From Variovorax sp. WS11 (lineage in GTDB: Bacteria > Pseudomonadota > Gammaproteobacteria > Burkholderiales > Burkholderiaceae_C), in NCBI RefSeq assembly GCF_010499245.1, contig NZ_JAAGOW010000003.1, forward strand, positions 1 to 64,000: a stretch of DNA of 64,000 nt. The letters are read 5' to 3'. Numbering within the stretch: position 1 is the stretch's first letter; each line of letters opens with the position of its first letter. The notes under the pieces are model-generated. The model ran no database searches. It was given only the letters and a program-made list of their open reading frames with translations, and was not told the DNA's origin. Below, piece by piece: positions 18,080-25,718 of the stretch. The translations under genes and the position numbers were made by a program.

Positions 18080-18592
18080 TCACTTGAGGCGGCGCAGCCC
18101 GGGACGGCCGGCCGCCGGCGGCGGCGCGCCTTCCATCAGGTCCTGCAGCCGCACGCGCGCCCGTGCCAGGCGCGACATGACGGTGCCGAGGGGGACGTTC
18201 AGCACCCGGGACAGCTGCGCATAGGACATGTCTTCGAGCGCCACCAGCAGCAGCGCGGCGCGCTGCTCTTCGGGCAGCAGCAGCAGGCAGCGCTGCAGGT
18301 CGATGGCACGGTCGCGCGCGCCTTCCGCGCCGGGCAACTGCGCCGCGACCTCGTCGATGTCCACCATGGCGCGCGGCGGCGGCGCGCGACGCGTCTGGCT
18401 CGCGAACACGTTGTGCATGATCGTGAACAGCCACGCCCGCAGGTCGCTGCCGACGATCCAAAGCTGCCACTTGTGGCAGGCGCGCTCCAGTGTGTCCTGC
18501 ACCAGGTCGTCGGCCGCCCAGGCGTCGCCGGTCAGCGCGCGGGCATAGCGCCTGAGGCTGGGGATCTGGTCGATGAGCGCGCGTGAATCCAT
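18080..18592 (-). CDS. ECF-type RNA polymerase sigma factor
   Basis: A 170-residue group 4 sigma factor. Region 2 is visible as LRRYARALTGDAWAADDLVQ (residues 13-32) and DLRAWLFTIMHNVFAS. Region 4 is visible as LLLLPEEQRAALLLVALEDM and the helix-turn-helix YAQLSRVLNVPLGTVMSRLA. It lacks regions 1 and 3, as ECF factors do. The gene is followed at once by its likely anti-sigma partner and then a lipoprotein gene, a three-gene envelope-signalling unit. The inducing signal is not apparent. Confidence 0.9.
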   Translation of the reverse strand: MDSRALIDQIPSLRRYARALTGDAWAADDLVQDTLERACHKWQLWIVGSDLRAWLFTIMHNVFASQTRRAPPPRAMVDIDEVAAQLPGAEGARDRAIDLQRCLLLLPEEQRAALLLVALEDMSYAQLSRVLNVPLGTVMSRLARARVRLQDLMEGAPPPAAGRPGLRRLK

Positions 18593-18650
18593 TGCTGCAT
18601 GAACGCCGGAAACCCGCAGCTTATTCCCGGCGCCGCGAAAAAAACATCGC

Positions 18651-19229
18651 TCAGCGCTCGGCGGCGCGCAGCACCCGCGGTTTGATGGCCTTGGCCGGGT
18701 TGCCGCCGTAGACCGTCCAGGCCTCGAGCGAGCGGAAGGCCACGCCGCGCGCGCCCAGCACCGCACCTTCGCCCACCTCGACGCCGGGGCCGACGAAGGC
18801 TTCGGCCGCGATCCACGCACCGGCGCCGATGGTGATCGGGCTGGCCGTCAGCTGGAAGGTGGCCGAGCCGATGTCATGGGTGCCGGCGCACAGGTGGGCG
18901 CCCTGCGAGACCAGCGCGGCGCGACCCAGCGTGATCGGCGCCATGTTGTAGCAAGTGACCCGCTCCGCCAGCATGGCGCGGTCGGCCAGGTGCAGGTGGG
19001 GTGGATACCAGACGCGCGCACTGCCGCGCACGTCGCTCGATTCGCCCAGCTGCGCACCGAAGAGTTTGAGCAGGAAGCGGCGCCAGAAGCGCATCTGCGG
19101 CGGCGTCCAGGACGCCAGCAGCGCCCAGCTGACGTTCCAGGCCGCGCGCAGCAGCCGGTTGCGCAGCGAGAAGCTGGGGCCGCCCTCCAGGGGATTGGTT
19201 CGCTCGGCATCGAGGGGTTGGGCGGCCAT
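18651..19229 (-). CDS. WcaF-like hexapeptide-repeat acyltransferase
   Basis: A 192-residue left-handed beta-helix acyltransferase resembling the WcaF/colanic acid acetyltransferase group. The N-terminal segment (RNRLLRAAWNVSWALLASWT) and FWRRFLLKLFGAQLG are typical, and the hexapeptide repeats run from about residue 65 to 180, with the active-site-like HD in AGTHDIGS near residue 121. AAAGGAACC lies upstream of the ATG. It would transfer an acetyl or other acyl group to a sugar. No polysaccharide cluster surrounds it, so its acceptor is unknown. Confidence 0.8.
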   Translation of the reverse strand: MAAQPLDAERTNPLEGGPSFSLRNRLLRAAWNVSWALLASWTPPQMRFWRRFLLKLFGAQLGESSDVRGSARVWYPPHLHLADRAMLAERVTCYNMAPITLGRAALVSQGAHLCAGTHDIGSATFQLTASPITIGAGAWIAAEAFVGPGVEVGEGAVLGARGVAFRSLEAWTVYGGNPAKAIKPRVLRAAER

Positions 19230-19255
19230 GGCGGTGGTTCCTTTGGGGGACTCTG

Positions 19256-19732
19256 TTAACGGTGGCGGCTCTTCATCGCGCGCTCGACCTCGCGCTTGCC
19301 TTCGCGGTCCTTGATGGTGTCGCGCTTGTCGTGCTCGGCCTTGCCCTTGGCCAGCGCGATCTCGCACTTCACCTTGCCGGCCTTCCAGTGCAGGTTGAGC
19401 GGCACCAGCGTGTAGCCCTTCTGCTCGACCTTGCCGACCAGGCGCTTGATCTGCTCCTTGTGCAGCAGCAGCTTCTTGGTGCGCACCGAGTCGGGGTTGA
19501 TGTGCGTCGAGGCGGACTTCAGCGGGTTGATCTGGCAGCCGATGACGAAGAGCTCGCCGTCGCGGATCACGACATAGCCGTCGGTCAGCTGCACCTTGCC
19601 CTCGCGCAGGGACTTGACCTCCCAGCCTTCCAGCACCATGCCGGCCTCGAAGCGCTCCTCGAAGAAGTAGTTGTACGCGGCCTTCTTGTTGTCCGCGATC
19701 CGGGAGGAGGTGTCTTGTTTTTTGGTGGCCAT
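19256..19732 (-). CDS. smpB: SsrA-binding protein SmpB
   Basis: SmpB brings tmRNA to stalled ribosomes in trans-translation. From the ATG at 19732 it is 158 residues (MATKKQDTSSRIADNKKAAY); an ATG at 19768 would add 12 residues not seen in the family. Family motifs are present: EAGMVLEGWEVKSLREGKV, the INPDSVRTKKLLLHKEQI stretch and the C-terminal basic tail DKRDTIKDREGKREVERAMK. In related genomes smpB commonly lies back-to-back with ratA; here a 5-kb catabolic cassette separates them. Confidence 0.96.
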   Translation of the reverse strand: MATKKQDTSSRIADNKKAAYNYFFEERFEAGMVLEGWEVKSLREGKVQLTDGYVVIRDGELFVIGCQINPLKSASTHINPDSVRTKKLLLHKEQIKRLVGKVEQKGYTLVPLNLHWKAGKVKCEIALAKGKAEHDKRDTIKDREGKREVERAMKSRHR

Positions 19733-19821
19733 GGCTTCGTGATGTGGGGGCGCATGGCATCCACACAACGGTCAAACGCACACACGCGTGCGATTCTATG
19801 AAATGAGGCAACGGCCACCCG

Positions 19822-20799
19822 TCAGTGCCTGGACAACGTGAGGTGCGGCGCCTCGCCGAAGCGCCGGGTGTAGTCCTGCGCGAAGCGCCCCAGATGCGCA
19901 AAGCCGTACTGCAGGGCCACCGCCGTCACCGTGGTTCCAGGCGCTGCCTGCAGGAGCTGCCGGTGCACCGCCTGCAGGCGCAGCTCCCGCAGGAAGGCCA
20001 TCGGCGTCTGCCCGGTGTGCTGGCGGAAAGCCGACTGCAGGCCGCGCACGCACAGCCCGCTGGCTTCCGCGATGTGGTTGACCGAGATGGCCTCGCCCAG
20101 ATGAGCCTCGATGTATTCCTTGGCCCGCCGCACGGCACGCGGCGACACCTCGGGCAGCCGGGCCAGCAGGCGTGCGCTCAGGCTGTGCGGCAGCTGGCCC
20201 AGCAGGGTGTGGGTCAGTGCGGCCTCGGCCTGCACCAGGAAGGGCGTGGTGAGCGTGGTGCGGCCGCAGGACAGCTCCTGGGCCATGAACTCGACCAGGT
20301 GCCTGACGCTGGCGCCCGCCCCGCGGTCGACGGGCACGGCGGGCTCGAACTCCAGCGGGCGCGGGCCGGCGGGCTGGCCCGTCAGCGCCTCCCAGTGCCG
20401 CGCGATCACGGCCGTGTCGAGCTTGACGATCAGGTGCGGCGTGGCGTCGCCCCAGCGCATGCGCAGGGGCTGGCTGGGCGAAGCCAGCGAGGCGCAATCG
20501 GTATCGGACACGAAGCTGTGCTTTCCCCACTGGATCGCCGCGCGACCGCCCAGCGGGATCTGCAGCAGGTAGAAGCTGCCCAGGCAGCCGGGGTCGATGT
20601 CGACCTCGGCGCCGTACTGCACGTAGTTGAGCGAGATCTCCGTCAGCGGCGCGACATGGTGCCGCGTATCGAAGCGCGCCGCACCGTGGCCCAGGCTCAG
20701 GCGATGCGGGCAGAAGATCCGCGCAACCTCGTCCCGTGCCCGGTCCAGGTCGGGGGTGTCGATCACGGCGAAATTCGACAAGGGCAGCGTAATGCTCAT
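19822..20799 (-). CDS. iifR: AraC-family regulator, probable activator of the iif-like indole cluster
   Basis: A 325-residue regulator divergent from the four catabolic genes. Residues 1-200 form an AraC ligand-binding-like domain (RLSLGHGAARFDTRHHVAPL near 33-52), and residues about 225-325 contain the two helix-turn-helix motifs of AraC/XylS proteins (LGEAISVNHIAEASGLCVRG and VTAVALQYGFAHLGRFAQDY). In known iif clusters an AraC-type protein, IifR, controls indole-inducible expression; assignment here is by position and class. The intergenic region holds a candidate promoter with direct repeats. Confidence 0.75.
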   Translation of the reverse strand: MSITLPLSNFAVIDTPDLDRARDEVARIFCPHRLSLGHGAARFDTRHHVAPLTEISLNYVQYGAEVDIDPGCLGSFYLLQIPLGGRAAIQWGKHSFVSDTDCASLASPSQPLRMRWGDATPHLIVKLDTAVIARHWEALTGQPAGPRPLEFEPAVPVDRGAGASVRHLVEFMAQELSCGRTTLTTPFLVQAEAALTHTLLGQLPHSLSARLLARLPEVSPRAVRRAKEYIEAHLGEAISVNHIAEASGLCVRGLQSAFRQHTGQTPMAFLRELRLQAVHRQLLQAAPGTTVTAVALQYGFAHLGRFAQDYTRRFGEAPHLTLSRH

Positions 20800-20853
20800 C
20801 GCGGCGCGGGGTCCATTCGAGGGGGCGCTGAAAGAAATTCGCTTTCCGGACAG

Positions 20854-20899
20854 CGACTGCGCAATCCGGATTGGGCGGCAACTGCTTCAAATCTAAAGT
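20854..20899 (+). promoter_or_regulatory. Candidate sigma-70 promoter and AraC-type direct repeats before the iif-like operon
   Basis: TTGGGC (20871-20876) and TAAAGT (20894-20899) are separated by 17 bases, a plausible but weak promoter 30 bases upstream of the SDR start. Two related elements, CGACTGCGCAATC (20854-20866) and CAACTGCTTCAAATC (20879-20893), are offset by 25 bases and flank or overlap the -35 box, where an AraC-type activator would bind. A TCCGGA pair (20845-20850, 20865-20870) is also present. All are seen by eye only. Confidence 0.4.
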
Positions 20900-20929
20900 A
20901 TCCGCAAGCCAATGACAAACAGGAGCCGA

Positions 20930-21718
20930 ATGATGACAGCGGATCTGCGCGACAAGACAGTGCTTATCACCGGTGGCGCCACCTTGATCGGTGCCGGCGT
21001 GGCCCGGTGCTTCCGGGACGCCGGCGCCCAAGTGGTGCTGGCCGACATCGATGCCGAGGGCGGGCAGGCCGTGGCCCGCGAGACCGGGGCCAGCTTCATG
21101 GCCACCGACGTAACGCGCGACGAGCAGGTGCAGGCCTGCGTCGATGAGGTGCTGCGGGCACACGGACGCATCGATGCGCTGGTCAACCTGGCCTGCACCT
21201 ACACCGACAACGGTCTGGCCTCGCCGCGCGCCGAGTGGCACCAGGCGCTCGACGTCAACCTGGTGTCTGCCGTGATGATGGCGCGCGCGGTGGTGCCGCA
21301 CATGCGGGCGGCGGGCGGCGGCGCGATCGTGAACTTCAGCTCGATCTCGTCCAAGGTGGCGCAGACCGGCCGCTGGCTCTATCCCGTGAGCAAAGCCGCG
21401 CTGGTGCAACTTACGCGCAGCATGGCCATGGACCTCGCGCCGATGAACATCCGCGTCAACTCGGTGTCGCCGGGCTGGACCTGGTCGGCCGTCATGAACA
21501 CCCTCAGCCACGGCGACCGCGCGAAGACCGACGCGGTGGCCCGGCCCTTCCATCTGCTGCGTCGCGTGGGCGAGCCGGAAGAGGTGGGCCACGTGGTGGT
21601 GTTCCTGTGCTCGGACAAGGCCTCGTTCGTGACCGGCGCGGACTGGGCGGTCGACGGCGGCTATTCGGCCATGGGGCCGGAGTCCTACGAGCCGGCGATC
21701 CCGAAGCTCGCCGCCTGA
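20930..21718 (+). CDS. iifB: SDR dehydrogenase, probable indole-2,3-dihydrodiol dehydrogenase (IifB-like)
   Basis: A 262-residue classical short-chain dehydrogenase. I take the ATG at 20930 because AGGAG is 8 bases upstream; the ATG at 20912 lacks a site. Cofactor binding is TGGATLIG at residues 14-21, the catalytic tetrad Ser in VNFSSISSK near 137 with Tyr151 and Lys155 (YPVSK). The end VTGADWAVDGGYSAMGPE is normal for the family. In the characterised iif pathway IifB oxidises the dihydrodiol formed from indole and thereby prevents indigo formation. Function here is inferred from the cluster; the fold itself is certain. Confidence 0.8.
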   Translation: MMTADLRDKTVLITGGATLIGAGVARCFRDAGAQVVLADIDAEGGQAVARETGASFMATDVTRDEQVQACVDEVLRAHGRIDALVNLACTYTDNGLASPRAEWHQALDVNLVSAVMMARAVVPHMRAAGGGAIVNFSSISSKVAQTGRWLYPVSKAALVQLTRSMAMDLAPMNIRVNSVSPGWTWSAVMNTLSHGDRAKTDAVARPFHLLRRVGEPEEVGHVVVFLCSDKASFVTGADWAVDGGYSAMGPESYEPAIPKLAA

Positions 21719-21749
21719 AACGCATTCTCCAACCCGAAAGAGGCACACC

Positions 21750-23018
21750 ATGAGCATCGTTTCCCCCGCCGCGGCCGCGCGCCGCATCATGATCGTGGGC
21801 GCCGGCCAGGCCGGCCTGCAGCTCGCGCTGGGCCTGCAGCAGCAGGGCCTGCAGGTGACGCTGGTCTCCAACCGCAGCGCGGAGGACATCCGTACCGGCA
21901 AGGTGATGTCCAGCCAGTGCATGTTCGACGCCAGCCTGCAGATCGAGCGCGACCTCGGCATCGACTTCTGGGAGCGCGAATGCCCGCCGGTGGAAGGCAT
22001 CGGCCTGAGCATCCCGCATCCGGAGCGGCCCGGCGAGAAGATGCTGGCCTGGGCACACCGGCTGGACCGCGTGGCCCGATCCGTGGACCAGCGCGTGAAG
22101 ATCCCGGGCTGGATGAAGGTGTTCGCCGAGCGCGGCGGCGAGATTCTGTTCAAGGAGGCGACCGTCGAGGATCTCGAGCAGTGGACGCAAGCGCACGAGC
22201 TCGTGATCGTCGCGGCCGGCAAGGGCGAGATCGCGCAGCTCTTCGAGCGCGACGCGGACAAGTCGCCCTTCGACAAGCCGCAGCGCGCGCTCGCGTTGAC
22301 CTATGTGCACGACATGCGGCCGCGGCCGGCCTATTCGGCGGTCGACTTCAACCTGATCCCGGGCGTGGGCGAGTACTTCGTGTTCCCGGCGCTGACCATC
22401 ACGGGCCCCTGCGACATCATGGTGTTCGAAGGCGTGCCCGGCGGCCCGATGGATTGCTGGGCCGGCATCGGGACGCCCGCGGAGCATCTCGCTCGGTCCC
22501 TGAAAATTCTGGAGACATTCGCACCCTGGGAGGCCGAGCGCTGCCGTGATGTGCGGCTCACCGATGACAACGGCATCCTCGCGGGGCGCTTCGCGCCCAC
22601 CGTGCGCCGCCCGGTCGGGCGCCTGCCCTCGGGGCGCATCGTGCTGGGCATGGGCGACGTGGTCTGCCTCAACGATCCCATCACCGGGCAGGGCTCCAAC
22701 AACGCCGCCAAGTGCGCCCATGCCTACCAGCGGGCGATCCTGGCGCAGGGGACGCGGGCCTTCGATGCCGCCTTCATGCAGGCCGCCTTCGACGGCTACT
22801 GGGAGTACGCCCAGCATGTGGTGAACTGGACCAACGCGATGCTCCAGCCCCCGCCGCCGCATGTGCTGGAACTGCTGGGCGCGGCCAGCGCGATGCCCGC
22901 GGTGGCGCGGCGCATCGTGAACGGCTTCGACGATCCGCGCGACTACGCGAACTTCTTCATGGCGCCGGACAAGGCTTCCGCCTACCTGCGCGCCGAGACC
23001 CAACCCGAGGCGGCCTGA
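21750..23018 (+). CDS. iifC: StyA-like FAD monooxygenase, probable indole oxygenase (IifC-like)
   Basis: A 422-residue flavoprotein of the styrene/indole monooxygenase group (external FAD monooxygenase). The dinucleotide fold GAGQAG is at residues 17-22 and is followed by the StyA-type stretch GKVMSSQCMFDASLQIE. The second FAD motif is GDVVCLNDPITGQGSNNAAK near residue 308. It has no NAD(P)H-binding domain, so it depends on reduced FAD from a partner, supplied by the next gene 3 bases downstream. Proposed reaction: epoxidation of indole to start conversion to anthranilate. Styrene or another aryl alkene remains possible. Confidence 0.82.
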   Translation: MSIVSPAAAARRIMIVGAGQAGLQLALGLQQQGLQVTLVSNRSAEDIRTGKVMSSQCMFDASLQIERDLGIDFWERECPPVEGIGLSIPHPERPGEKMLAWAHRLDRVARSVDQRVKIPGWMKVFAERGGEILFKEATVEDLEQWTQAHELVIVAAGKGEIAQLFERDADKSPFDKPQRALALTYVHDMRPRPAYSAVDFNLIPGVGEYFVFPALTITGPCDIMVFEGVPGGPMDCWAGIGTPAEHLARSLKILETFAPWEAERCRDVRLTDDNGILAGRFAPTVRRPVGRLPSGRIVLGMGDVVCLNDPITGQGSNNAAKCAHAYQRAILAQGTRAFDAAFMQAAFDGYWEYAQHVVNWTNAMLQPPPPHVLELLGAASAMPAVARRIVNGFDDPRDYANFFMAPDKASAYLRAETQPEAA

Positions 23019-23021
23019 CCC

Positions 23022-23567
23022 ATGACTCAGCTTCTGCGTGCGCTCGAGCAACTGCGCTGCGAGCCCAACCTGGACGCCGGCGATTTCCGCCGAGCGATGC
23101 GGCACCTGGTAGGTGCCGTCACCCTCGTCACCAGCACGGACGGTGAGACGCCCGTGGGCCTGACGGCCACCGCCGTGTCCTCCTTCTCGGCGCAGCCGGC
23201 GCGCATCCTGGCCTGCGTCAATCTGCAAGGCAGCAGCTTCCGCACCATCGCCCAGAGCCGGCGCATGGCGATCAACCTGCTGACGGTGGCACAGTCCGAT
23301 CTGGCGCGCGTCTTCGCCGGGCTGTGCGACAGCGCCGGCGAGCGCTTCGATCCGCGCCACTGGGAGACCCTGGTCACGGGCGCGCCGGTCCTGCGCGGCG
23401 CGCTCGCCGCCTTCGACTGCGTGGTGGACGAGATGATGGTCGCGCACAGCCACGCAGTGGTCATCGGCGAGATCAAGGCCGTGAAGATCGACGAGCCGCA
23501 CGGTTTGCCGCTGCTCTACGCTGGCGGACAGTTCACCACGCTGCAGGACAGCGCGGTTGCGGCATGA
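23022..23567 (+). CDS. iifD: Flavin reductase, StyB/HpaC-type partner of the monooxygenase (IifD-like)
   Basis: A 181-residue flavin reductase-like domain protein. The hallmark segment FRRAMRHLVGAVTLVTSTDG near residues 23-42, the SSFSAQPARILACVN flavin-binding stretch and the terminal GGQFTTL motif with preceding HGLPLLYAGG are present. It uses NADH to reduce FAD, which diffuses to the StyA-like oxygenase. It begins 3 bases after that gene stops, consistent with a two-component oxygenase produced from one transcript. Confidence 0.85.
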   Translation: MTQLLRALEQLRCEPNLDAGDFRRAMRHLVGAVTLVTSTDGETPVGLTATAVSSFSAQPARILACVNLQGSSFRTIAQSRRMAINLLTVAQSDLARVFAGLCDSAGERFDPRHWETLVTGAPVLRGALAAFDCVVDEMMVAHSHAVVIGEIKAVKIDEPHGLPLLYAGGQFTTLQDSAVAA

Positions 23568-23620
23568 CGCCGGGCAAGGTGCCCGGTTCCCCCTCGATGC
23601 ATCTTGAAAGGAGACCCCCC

Positions 23621-24850
23621 ATGTCAGGTCAATGGTTGCAGGTGCCCGCTTCCGACGGCAGCGGCAGCTTCCGCGCCTATCTCGCAACGCCGAAGGCCGG
23701 CAAGGGGCCGGGCATCCTGCTGGCGCAGGAGATCTTCGGCGTGAACGCCACCATGCGGCAGGTGGCCGACTACTACGCCGAGGAAGGCTACGTGGTGCTG
23801 GTGCCCGATCTGTTCTGGCGCCAGCAGCCCGGCGTTGAACTGGGCGATACGCCGGACGATTTTCAGAAGGCCTTCGGCTTCTACCAGGGCTTCGACGAGA
23901 ACAAGGGCGTGGAGGACATCGCCGCGGCGATGGCGGCGGTGCGCGCGCGGCCCGAGCACGCGGGCAAGATCGGGGTGCTGGGCTTCTGCCTGGGCGGGAA
24001 GCTGGCATACCTGGCCGCCTGCCGCACCGATGCCGACGTGGCGGTGAGCTATTACGGCGTGGGGATCGAGAACGCGCTGGACGAGGCCGCGAACATCCGC
24101 GGCCGCCTGCTGCTGCACATCGCGGAGCTGGACAAGTTCTGCCCGCCGCCCGCGCGCGAGAAGATCCTCGCCGCGCTCGACGGCAAGCCGAACGTGGCGC
24201 TGCATGTCTATCCGGGCGTGGACCATGCCTTCGCGCGACGGGGCGGCGAGCACTTCCACAAGCCTTCGGCGCTGATGGCGCACGAGCGCAGCGTGGCCGC
24301 ATTCAGGCAGGCAATGGGGCCGTACTACGACTTCTCGGCGCTGTGGGACAAGCACTGCGAATACGAGTTCGCCACGCGCAACGTCGCCGACACCATGGCC
24401 ACAATGGTGGCCGAGCCCTACGTGAACCACATCCCGACGATGACCGGCGGCGTCGGCCATGCGATGCTGAGCCGCTTCTACCAGCACCATTTCGTCGACA
24501 GCAATCCGCCCGACACCCGGCTGGTGCCGATCTCGCGCACCGTGGGTGCGACGCAGATCGTCGACGAGATGCTGTTCTGCTTCACCCACAGCTGCGAGAT
24601 CGACTGGATGCTGCCCGGCGTGGCGCCCACCGGCCGGCCGGTGGAGATCCCGCTGGTCGCCATCGTGAAGTTCCGTGGCGACAAGCTCTACCACGAGCAC
24701 ATCTACTGGGACCAGGCCAGCGTGCTGGTGCAGATCGGCCTGCTCGACCCGAATGGCCTGCCCGTGGCCGGCGTCGAGACGGCCCGCAAACTGCTCGACG
24801 AGAACCTGCCCTCTAACACCCTGATGGGGGCCTGGACCCGGTCGAGCTGA
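23621..24850 (+). CDS. iifA: Dienelactone hydrolase-SnoaL-like fusion, probable IifA (anthranilate-forming)
   Basis: A 409-residue two-domain protein; GAAAGGAG precedes the ATG at 23621. Residues 1-240 are a dienelactone hydrolase-like alpha/beta hydrolase with an intact-looking triad: Cys123 in GFCLGG, Asp171 in AELDKF and His202 in GVDHAF. Residues about 255-409 look like a SnoaL/NTF2-type cone domain (YVNHIPTMTGGVGHAMLSRF, KFRGDKLYHEHIYWDQASV). In Acinetobacter the iif pathway ends with IifA, a cofactor-independent oxygenase making anthranilate from 3-hydroxyindolin-2-one. My equation of this protein with IifA rests on cluster order and remembered architecture, not on alignment. Confidence 0.7.
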   Translation: MSGQWLQVPASDGSGSFRAYLATPKAGKGPGILLAQEIFGVNATMRQVADYYAEEGYVVLVPDLFWRQQPGVELGDTPDDFQKAFGFYQGFDENKGVEDIAAAMAAVRARPEHAGKIGVLGFCLGGKLAYLAACRTDADVAVSYYGVGIENALDEAANIRGRLLLHIAELDKFCPPPAREKILAALDGKPNVALHVYPGVDHAFARRGGEHFHKPSALMAHERSVAAFRQAMGPYYDFSALWDKHCEYEFATRNVADTMATMVAEPYVNHIPTMTGGVGHAMLSRFYQHHFVDSNPPDTRLVPISRTVGATQIVDEMLFCFTHSCEIDWMLPGVAPTGRPVEIPLVAIVKFRGDKLYHEHIYWDQASVLVQIGLLDPNGLPVAGVETARKLLDENLPSNTLMGAWTRSS

Positions 24851-24881
24851 GGCTGCGCAGCGGGCTGAGCGGCGGCCTTCA

Positions 24882-24887
24882 TACAAT
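24882..24887 (+). promoter_or_regulatory. Candidate -10 box before ratA
   Basis: TACAAT lies 27 bases before the ratA ATG; no good -35 hexamer is visible at 16-18 bases distance. A TACAAT at a similar distance precedes guaB. Confidence 0.3.
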
Positions 24888-24914
24888 GGAACGCAGCCCC
24901 CTGATTCGTTTTTC

Positions 24915-25355
24915 ATGAAAGCAGTCCACAAGTCCATCCTGATCTGGTACAGCGCCGAGGAGATGTACAAGCTGGTCACCGACGTGACGAAGTATCCCGA
25001 GTTCCTCCCCTGGTGCGACAAGGCCCGCGTGATCGAGCAGGACGCAGGGGGCATGACAGCCGAGGTCGGCCTGGCCTTCAGCGGCTTCCACCACAGCTTC
25101 ACCACCCGCAACACCCATGTGCCGGGACGCGAGGTGCATCTGCGGCTGGTCGACGGGCCCTTCTCCAACCTCGACGGCGTCTGGAAATTCACGCCCGTGG
25201 GGGAAGAGGGCGAGCGGGCCTGCCGCGTCGAGCTGAACCTCAGCTACGGCTTCAACAACTTCGCGCTGCAGGCCCTGGTCGGGCCGGTGTTCGACAAGAT
25301 CGCCTCCAACCTGGTCGAAGCCTTCGTCAAGCGCGCCGAGCACGTCTACGGCTGA
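24915..25355 (+). CDS. ratA: RatA/COQ10-like START-domain protein
   Basis: A 146-residue SRPBCC (START-like) protein of the RatA/Coq10 family. Visible family features are MKAVHKSILIWYSAEEMYKL at the start, VTKYPEFLPWCDKARV near residues 28-43, LRLVDGPFSNLDGVWKF and the C-terminal VFDKIASNLVEAFVKRAE helix. E. coli RatA was described as a toxin that blocks 70S assembly, while Coq10 proteins bind ubiquinone; the sequence cannot separate these roles. It is followed by rnfH with a one-base overlap (TGATG), the usual pairing. Confidence 0.9.
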   Translation: MKAVHKSILIWYSAEEMYKLVTDVTKYPEFLPWCDKARVIEQDAGGMTAEVGLAFSGFHHSFTTRNTHVPGREVHLRLVDGPFSNLDGVWKFTPVGEEGERACRVELNLSYGFNNFALQALVGPVFDKIASNLVEAFVKRAEHVYG

Positions 25356-25687
25356 TGCTCCAGGTCACGGTCGCGTATTCGCCGGCCCCGCGCGAGGTGT
25401 TCGAAGAGGACCTCGGCGTGATCGAAGGCACCACGGTGCGCGATGCGGTGCTGGCGAGCAGCCTGGCCGCGCGCTATCCGCAACTCGATTGGCAGGCCCT
25501 CACGCCCGGCATCTGGGGCCGGGCCGTGGAATGGGAGCAGCCGGTACAGTCGCTCGACCGCATCGAGCTGTGCCGCCCGCTCACGGTCGATCCCAAGCTC
25601 GCGCGGCGCGAGCGCTTCAAGCAGCAGGGGGCGAGGGGAACGGGACTCTTCGCGCGCCGGCGCAAGGGCGGCAAGGCGGGGTACTGA
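25355..25687 (+). CDS. rnfH: RnfH family (RatB) ubiquitin-fold protein
   Basis: A 110-residue protein of the RnfH/RatB family, a ubiquitin-like beta-grasp fold (UPF0125). The start MLQVTVAYSPAPREVFEED and the WGRAVEWEQPVQSLDRIELC and RPLTVDPKLARRERF motifs are typical. The tail is basic. The ATG shares its A with the ratA stop codon (TGATG), so translation is almost certainly coupled. The molecular function is not established; pairing with ratA is conserved. Confidence 0.9.
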   Translation: MLQVTVAYSPAPREVFEEDLGVIEGTTVRDAVLASSLAARYPQLDWQALTPGIWGRAVEWEQPVQSLDRIELCRPLTVDPKLARRERFKQQGARGTGLFARRRKGGKAGY

Positions 25688-25718
25688 GTCCGGTGGCCCG
25701 GGCTATCTGCCGGGCTAT

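Noticed and set aside
21750..23567. A styrene degradation operon
   Set aside because: The oxygenase and reductase are of the StyA/StyB type, but no styrene oxide isomerase, aldehyde dehydrogenase or StyS/StyR pair is present. The SDR and DLH-SnoaL neighbours fit the indole pathway better.
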